Assembly (NCBI GenBank): GCA_013398295.1
Contig: VZSF01010123.1
Location: 5,082 to 69,081 of the forward strand
Length of the DNA stretch: 64,000 nucleotides
Source of the DNA: Chionis minor
Lineage: Eukaryota; Chordata; Aves; Charadriiformes; Chionididae
Reading direction: 5' to 3'
Shown piece after piece: positions 36,901 to 45,900 of this stretch (its first letter is position 1; each line of letters starts with the position of its first letter). Made by a program: the position numbers and the translations under genes. Under the pieces are notes generated by a model that had not been told where the DNA came from, made no database searches, and was given only the letters and a program-made list of their open reading frames with translations.

Positions 36901-39900
36901 TCCCACTATAAGTTATCTTCTCTTTCTACTCTCTCCTGTTTCCCGAAGCCACTCGGGTTACTTCTTTACAGACCTTATCTGATCCTGCTTTAAAACTCTC
37001 CGGTGATGAGGTTTCTATTGATCTTCCTGCAAAGACAGCCCAAAGCTTAAATGACTCAAAACCGGATTCTTCCTCCCAACCCACAATGTCCAGCCAAACA
37101 CAGCCGCAGACCGCCCCGAGGCCTCCTCCCAGCTCCATTTGGCCCCCAGCCCCCCCCGGGAGGTGCGTAGGACCCTACATGCCCCAGCCTGGGGCTGAGA
37201 GCGCCCCGTACCTTGTACCAGCCACCGCCCCGTCGTTCTTCCCCAGGGGTTCGTCCAGCTCCACGCCACACCACTCTCCTTTGGCAAAGTCCGTCTCTCC
37301 CACGTAGCGCACAACTCCCGTCTTTGTCCCACCAACCTGTTGGAGACAAGATGTAGAGGGTCAGAGACAGCAGCATAGCACTGCCACAAGGGGACTGAAG
37401 CTGGGATGGCTACGGAGAGAGAAGAGCAGGGGGGAAAAAGACATCAATATTTTTCGTTTCAGCTCTAATGAAACCAGAGCAGATAGTTTTCCTATCAAGT
37501 TCTCCTAGCACTAAAGATGTCTCTCCAATAACTACACGCGAGTTGACAAACTCCCACTTTTGGACATGCCTGCCTGGAAGATGTCATAACCAATACAACG
37601 AAAACATATTTCAAGGCGTCAACTAATTGCACAAAGTTACTCGCAAGGCCCTGAAGGAGTTTAAGGCCTCCAAGCACAGCTCATACCTGCCTTCCACAAA
37701 GATCCGAGATCTGCACTAACGGGGTTTCAGCCCTGTGCTGTTCCAGCTGGCAGTTCTGAGCGATACTGGGACAGGCCATCAAAGGGACAAGCTGAGCCAG
37801 GAAGGCAGCCGTCACTCTTGAGCTTGTCCCCATGCAGGGTTTGCTAGGATGGAGCAAACTGCCCTCCCAGCAAACCTCTCAAAATAAGAGTCATAGAATC
37901 ACTTGGGCTGGAAGAGACCTTCAAGATCATCGAGTCCAATCATAAACCTATGCCAAAACCACCCCTAACCCATGTCCCTCAGCACCACGTCTGCCCGGCT
38001 TTTAAATACCTCCAGGGACGGCGATTCCACCACCTCCCTGGGCAGCCTGTTCCAATGCTTGACAACCCTTTTGGTAAAGAAGTTTTTCCTAATATCCAAC
38101 CTAAACCTCGATGCGTAAATAGCCATGTTTTGCAGAGAAAAAACCTTCTGCTTTTACATACACATCCTACACCAATCCCCAGCGCCAGCGTGCTGCACGG
38201 GAAAGGCTCTCGTCTCGCTGCTAGGCTTCCACTAGCAGAGATTTTTTTTTTTTTCCGCTCCGTGGAGAAATAAGAATAAATCACACCTTTTGCTGCGTGT
38301 GTACACTTAAAGCTTTCAGTGTGCCGAGCAGACCCTAGGAGAGCCCACGGCAGGAACGTCTGAAGCTGTGTTTTGACCACTGCTACGAGAGCGCATTTCG
38401 CTGAGCAGCAGCTTCCTCTGCCTTTGCGCTAGAAGCTCCTACTTAGATACTGATGCTGCGAAAAGAAAGATGGAAAAGTAGGAGGGTGGTTTTAAAGGTT
38501 CAAATGTCAAGTGAATCAGCATTTAATTTAAACCTTTTTTAGTGTATCTCTGCTAAAGCCTAAGCTCAAGGAAGAAAGCTTAAAAAATAGGTTTAAAATT
38601 AAATTTGCAGCTTTATTTTGAATTACTTGCGATTATTAATTTTCTAGGTATTAGATTTTACATAAACAGGTATCAACAGAGTAAAATTCTCCTATAGAAA
38701 ACAGTGATAATTGAAATCTACAATTTTGTGTATTCTGGAGTAGGGATGTTATGGATTTACCAATTCCGAGTCCCTAAAAATTCTGATAATTGCTTATGCA
38801 AAGGAGAAAGAGTTTTCCCAGCCTAAAAATAACTGTACCTGAATGGACTAGACAACACAGCTCTGAAGTCTGGGTCCCACCTCGAGTCCCAGGAGGCTGC
38901 GCTGCAGCACGCAGCTTGAGTTAAGTCTTTGTAACTTCTCTGGCTTAGGGATTCAAAGTGCTGCTTAGGGAAAAACCTTTGTTGATGTTGTTCTCTTTGC
39001 TATAGGAAGGAGGATAATATTTGCCAGCAGGAAAAAGTATCACAAGAAAGCTTTTTGGTCCTACACTGCGTCTAGAAGCAAAAAGATGATTCAATTTCAG
39101 TATAAGGTCCTTGGCATGTTACAGATTTGAACAGTGGCAGTAACGTTTTTTACTTATCACTCACAGTCAAATGGCAGTCCTCTTTTTGATTTATTTGAGT
39201 TCGTACAGATTTAGTCTCCTAATATTAAGGCGGTGATTTAATGCCATTCTAATATATTTCTTTAGCTGCAAGTTGAACTCAATATAGGTGTAATTCATCT
39301 TAACGTCATTCACAGGACCTCATCACTGCTGGGAAGCTCCCTCAATTCTGTTTTTATTGAATTTTATTAACAGATACAGCGCCCTATTTCCCTTAGCAAG
39401 CCACCTGATTCTCTGACCCCACACAGCCTCACGTAAACACCTTAAAACCCCCACGAGCCCCCTCCACCAGCGTGACTCTTACCGTGCTATTCTGGGGCCT
39501 CTACTAGAGCATCACACTCCTGTCCACACCAACACCACTCAGTTGCACCCCCACAGATAGCACTTATTTTAAGAAAGCTTGTTTCCAAACAGGAGGGAAA
39601 ATACCTGGCCCTATTGATATGCATACCTAATTGCACCAAGACCTAAACTGCTCAGTAAGACAGCAGGTCACCTTCCTACCCGAAAGCCACACATTGGTGA
39701 AGATGCTAAGTGCAGATCAGGTCTAACGCTCCTCCCCAAAAGGCAAAGTGATTCCCTGCTTCCAAAGCAACCTATTTTCTTTTCTCTTTTCAAGCATTAA
39801 TTATTCTGCCACCTGTTCTATAAACTACACCCTTGCCGCGCAGCATTCTCTTCTCCCCCAAGGCAGAACGGACACATCTGCTCCCCACCAGCTTGGGCTC

Positions 39901-42900
39901 CCCGCATCCCGACGGGGCTGGCAGGACGGTCAGAAGCCGGTATCGGACTGTCACACATTCCAGCGCTTGGTCCTCTTGTTGAGCTTCCCGTCTTTTGGCA
40001 GGCACACAGAAACTCTTCGGGATATAGAGTAGAAAATTCATCCGACTCAGACATGCAGATTTATTCAGCCCTGATAATCTTCTAATGCTGCTAAAATAAA
40101 TAATGCGTTTTGGGAAAAGCCAGCTGGCAGGTCGTATCAGCGCACGGAACAGCCTCATGAAAACAGAAGTGTTTGTTTCTATCAGACCCTTCAATAAATC
40201 AGAGGTATCACCTTGGAAGGAGGACAAAAGGCAGCTTGTGAAAGCCCGGGAGGGTACCAACTGCACGGCATAACTCATGACAGCTCACAGCCGCCCCTCC
40301 TGCCCAGCTTTGATGCCGTGTTCCACAATCCAGGCATGACGGACAGCTGAGCATGGATGGCTCCTACCGCGCTAACATGGCTGCCATGATCACGCTAGAG
40401 ACCAGCGGATTTCCATCCCGGGAACAGCTCAGCCTGCCCTTCGCATCGGCACCACCCCGAGCCACGAGTTTCTCGCTGGGAAACTCGTCCGCGTCTCTCA
40501 GCCTGGCACAGCAACTGGAGCCACACTCACACCTTCAACCTGCCGAGTGTCCAGAGTTAACCACAGCCAAACCAGAGAGGGAAGCCCTGCCTTTGCCAAA
40601 GCATGGGACAGCACAGAGTTAACCAGGCTGCCGGTGAGCTCGGCTGCACCCCAGCAGCTCAGAGACGCCATGGCTTTTGGGGCTGGACAAGTTTCAATCA
40701 AAAATTAACACAACTCCCCAAGCTTTTCTGAGACGCCTTTGGTAGTTACTTTACCAAAACTGTTACTCAGATTATTCATATCCAAGAGAATGGAATTTTA
40801 CCAAATGTAAAGTTTTGTTGGTTTCAGTTATAGTTGTTTTAGAAAAAAAAATAATAATCAAAAAGCGGCTAAAAATAGCTCTTGCTTGAATCTCCAAACA
40901 TTGGAAACAATATTGACATAGTGACAAAGGATTTTTTGTTTTGGAGGGTATTTTGACCAGCATCAATGTTCCAAAAGTTTCTCTGCTTCAGGTAAACCCA
41001 CTTATGATTGACTTTAAACAAGCTCATGGTGGTCCACCCTCTCCAGCTGGATTCAAGGAGCCTCAGAGCCACCCACCTCTGATCTCTCGGAAAGTTCAGC
41101 TCCAGACTGAAGTCCTCTGCCCCAGCTCCCATGCCCTTTTCATGTCTTTGACTAAAGACCATCTCCCTGACCTGGCCCTTCCTCAACGAAAGACCTCCAG
41201 TTGTCTCAAGAGACGGGCTTGACCTTGACAACAAAACGAAGCCAGGAATATTTTCCAGGTGTGCCCTAGCTGGTGAGTCCAAGAAGCGACCTGCACCGGC
41301 GGGACATCCACACGCCTTCCCCGCTAACTGTAGTATCACTGACACCATGTCTTACCATGGTTCTCTCATCAAAATGACAAAATTGGATTCAGACCAGTAT
41401 CCTAGGGCTGAAGAGACAATGATGCTAATCTTTCCAGACGCTGCCTTCATCAGAGCTGCTAATATATCATTTAAACAATTTACCAAACTAGCACCGGGCC
41501 ATATCTCAGTCTGGCTGCTGCCAGTCAGTCTCTCTCCAGCCTGCGTTTGCTCTTTTCCCCTTCTGTCCTCCCTGCTCACCCCACAGCAGTTTCTTGCTTT
41601 TGGCAAGAACCTCTTAACAGCTGCCCTCAAGCCAGGGCATGTGGGCAACGCCCTGCTCACAATACGCTCAGGAAGAAAAGAAAAATAAAACTCTAAGTGT
41701 CATTTGGGCCAAAGAGGGACTGTGCCTCCCGTGTCATGCAGGGTTCAGGGGCCAGCAGTGGTTGCAGACCCCTGCCTGAGCACATCCCCAGGCAGAAACC
41801 ACAGAGGTGACGCTGTGCTGTCTGCTTAATGCTCTAATTCGCACATCTACACTTATTTTCTCAGCTGCTTTCCAAAGCAATTCCACAGGACAGTGCTGCG
41901 GACAGTAAGTGCCCGGGCGCAGCCCACGGCTGAGCTGCCTCTGCAGGGTTCCCGTGTCTCACCGTGCGTCCCGGAGGAGCTGGGAAACTCCCACTGCTCA
42001 CCTGCAGAACAGAAAGGAAGGGGACGGTGGGGAAAAGGCAGAAAGAGACACTTTCTTCAGTTTGAGGACCTTCAACTATTTTTCATGTGCCACACTTAAG
42101 CTTTTCCTACACTGTTATTGGATGGTACTAACAAGAAATAGGAGCTTCCCTTTATTGGGCAAGCGCTGCTTGCTCCAGTTTGAACTGCAGCCTGTAGCCA
42201 GCAGGTAAACTGGAGCAGGTATTCTTTCCTTTGGGGGAAAAAAGGGGTGTTTTTTCCACCCCCCCTCACACTCACCCACCCTGGCACGCAGCGTGTTTCT
42301 ACCTGAGCTGAGAATGGCAGGAGCTGCGTTTCCCCACCGCACGGGATTTAGCCCACGTGTTCTTCCAAGCCCCAGTTCAGCTCTTCCAAGCGCTGACGGC
42401 AGCAGGTTGTTGTACGAGACTTGATTTACAGAGGGGGCTTTTTGCAGCAGCGTGGATGTTCGGGTCCAGCCGTTACAGGTCACGTGGAATAACGATCTAT
42501 AAGTACAAGGGGGTAAACGCGCATCCCTATGGGAAACGCGTGCCATTGCTTACTGGGGCTGTATCCCTGCTGACAGCCGGGCACAGCCTTCAGGAAGCTG
42601 GTGGTAAGGTGGAGACCTGGCTTGTGGTCAGGTCTACCTGTAAATACAACTTATTTCAGGTGGCATCTGACCAGCAGCAGTTTCATCCCACCAGATACTC
42701 ACTACGCCACCTGTGAATGCCAGAACTGGCTTTTAGGGCAATGGGAGGAAGAGACAGCCAGGAATTACAGGACAGTCCTCCCTGCGTGAAGTGATGGGAA
42801 TTTTTATAGTTTCTTTTACTTCGGCCACTTATCTTTGGGCCTTCCCATCCCCATAGCCCAACTCAGCACTGCCCAGGGACGAGTCTGACAGCACTGCTGA

Positions 42901-45900
42901 CGCAAGACAGTTGTGCACACTTATCTTTCAGGCACCAGTGAGAAAATAATGTCCTCGGGACGTGGTGTAAGAGGAACGCCGAGAATTACAGCATCCCCTC
43001 CTGAGGCGGTCTCTGATACAAAATCCGCCCACGTTAATAATACAGTTTGCTCCACCACAAGCCACTCACAACTCCTATTTAATGACAGATATTGCACACA
43101 CAAGACAAGGACTAGCCAGCGCATCAGCCGAAATGAATGGTTAGGAGGGTGTGTGCATGCACAAAAAGCCTCCAAGTGTTAATGTGGCAGCCGGGCAGTT
43201 GCTTTGGGCCGTTTGTTTCCTCTGGTGTCACTGCAGTGACAGGGAACACTCTGGGAACAGCAGTCACACTGTGTTTCACACCACACAAAGGCAACAACCT
43301 TCTATGGTGAAGAAAGAGCTTGGACCAGGAGACCTAGATGTTTTCCCACCTCTTGAATCCTGCAAACGATGGGAAGACTGCACTTCCCACTGCCCGTCAC
43401 AAACCTCCATAGGGATGGAGATCCATCGTTCCTACGTTCCCGGGCAAGGTCCTGGCCTCTGCTGTATTGCTACGTTCTCCAGTAAAGAAAGAGCAAACGC
43501 TGGTCTCCTTATGGACCATCGCAGGCTCTCAGCGGGCAATGAAATACTAAAAATACTTCCCCTGAAAATACTGCCTTGGTAGAACTACAGAATAGGATCC
43601 TTCTTTATTTACTGCCTGGTTTGCAATAAGGAAATAAGTCTTGTGACTGTTTGTCTGCTCCATACAGGAGCATCGCTGCACCTCTAAGACCCCAGCAAGC
43701 CAGGAGAGCTCTGCCAGTCAACCAAGAAAAGAACGAGCATGAATCCTTCCATCGTGACACCTCACGTGCCTTCGTAGCGGCACAGCTTCCGTCTCAGGCA
43801 CTGAAATAGCTCAGAGCAATCCGACAGCAGCAGCGCAAGCAGTTGTCTCTGCCCAAGGAGAGAAGGGCTTAGGCTGCAATTGTCCTCGCCGGGGAGCTTC
43901 TAATGGAAGTGATTTTTCACTCAGGTGGTTAAAGGCTTTCCACAGCTCCAGGCTGGCAGAGCAGGGCTGGGGCGTGCAGGGGGGATGCTAAAGACAAGGA
44001 CATGATTAGGTTATTCATGACAATTTTCTGCCATTTGCCAGGAGCCAGAGGTTGCAACACACCGCAGGCAGAAGAAACCACTTTGCAGTGTACAAAGAAG
44101 AAAATGATTAAAATCACACGCTCAGGGGGGAGCCCAGAGTCTATTCCACCAGCCCGGCACAGCAGTCCTGCCCGTCCCTCAGCCGAGGCGCCGCTCCGTC
44201 GGAATCTCCCTGCTACTGCCATTTCTGCTGTTCCAGCATCTATTCTGGCTTTGGCCACCTGCAAGTTCTAGCAGAACCACAAACCTAGACTCCATCCGAA
44301 GGGTATCTGGGGCAACACCCCACAGCAACAGTGTCAACCAGCACCTGAGATACAGCCTGGCCCTTGAATAGTCTTGTTATTGCTGCATTTTCAGTACTGA
44401 AGAGTGCAATCCCAGTCAGGAGACAGACGGACGGCTGAAGGGCAGAATATTTCTATTAAGAGGATTATTTTTTTAAATTATTTTTTATTTAGCCCAACAC
44501 ATAGGGAACAGCCACCTCCTTCCTACCCTTCTTCCAGAGCAACCTGATCTGGTTGAAGATGTCCCTGCTCATTGCAGGGGGGGTTGGACCAGATGACCTT
44601 TAAAGGTCCCTTCCAACCCAAACTATTCTATAATTCTTAAGAAAGCAACCACACGGAGGGCGGAATGAGCTCAGCTGCTCTGAGAGCCTCCCCCCCCAAA
44701 GCATGTAAAATACATTTTCTTACGCAAAAAACACAGCTGAGATTCCTCCCAAGCAGAAAATGCTCAGTTGCTCCATTGCTCTATTTCCATCCATTCTTCC
44801 CCTGGAGAAAGGCAACAAGCCAGCCTCACATTAACAGCAGCGCTCCAGCAACTATCATACTTCGGGAAGCTCCGTTCTCACTAAAGCAAAGGTTAATTGT
44901 TCCACATTCATTTGCCAGACTTCAGGAGATGAGCTCTACAATATTAGGGTGGTTTTTTTATCTCTTTAATGCAATTTTTGCATCGCTGGGAAAAAGTCCG
45001 AGTTAAAAAGTGCCGAAGGCAAATATTATCTAATTCTTCTAATGGAAAGCTTCTAATGGAAAGCCAAAAGTCACTTTTCACAACTGCTACAGAGTCAGAA
45101 AGGGTCTCAGAACAAAGCCATTGAAAAGCAAAAATGTCTTCAAGCTATAATGGACTTTAATGAAGTCAAAGAAAACCACTAGCAGGAAACAGCCAGAATG
45201 CAGAGCAGCCAGGTGTCCATCCTACAGACCTGGAAGGGACCCCTGCAACCTTGTGCTCCATCCACTCAGCAATTACAGAAAACACACGTCCTCCTTCAGC
45301 TGAAAAGCCTTTGGTGGATCCCATCTGCCTAAAAGCCATTCTCAAATAAAAAGGTAACCTTTCAGAAAAGCACGGACTAAGAGCAATAAAGACAACTAAA
45401 ACTGTACTGATCCATAGAGGACAAGAGCAAAGATTTACTCAGGGAATTTGAGGCAACTCAGGTTAACTCAGAATTACTGTTTATGTATTCAAACCCCAAA
45501 CACAATTAGCTGACATCTCCATTACTCAAAAAAGCCATCTGCCAAGCCAAGCACATGTTATTGAACCATAACAGCAAATTATTTCTTCTTGTTGCCATTA
45601 TCTGTTCTTTTCCTGGACCTCTACTACTACATGCAAACAATTCCTAATGTTCCTTTAAGCTGAGCGTTCCTGCTAGAGCCAGCGAGATGCTGAGCTCCTT
45701 CCAGATTCACGCTCTGAGGAGGGAAGAGAGGCAGACTCTAGTGAAGTCAGGAAGAAGACAGACAAGCAACAAACCCTTGAGCAGTTGTCACTCCTGCTGT
45801 GATACAGAATGCAGTGCACATTTTGGGGAAAATGGGAGAACGTAAGACTTTCTCACCTCTACAGCTAGCTCTACAAGCCCACATGTTCACCCCGGATCTA

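Noticed and set aside
36920..37020. Possible ancient CR1 copy near exon 4
   Set aside because: Similarity to the CR1 3' end is faint and covers only about 45 bases. It was not listed as a feature.
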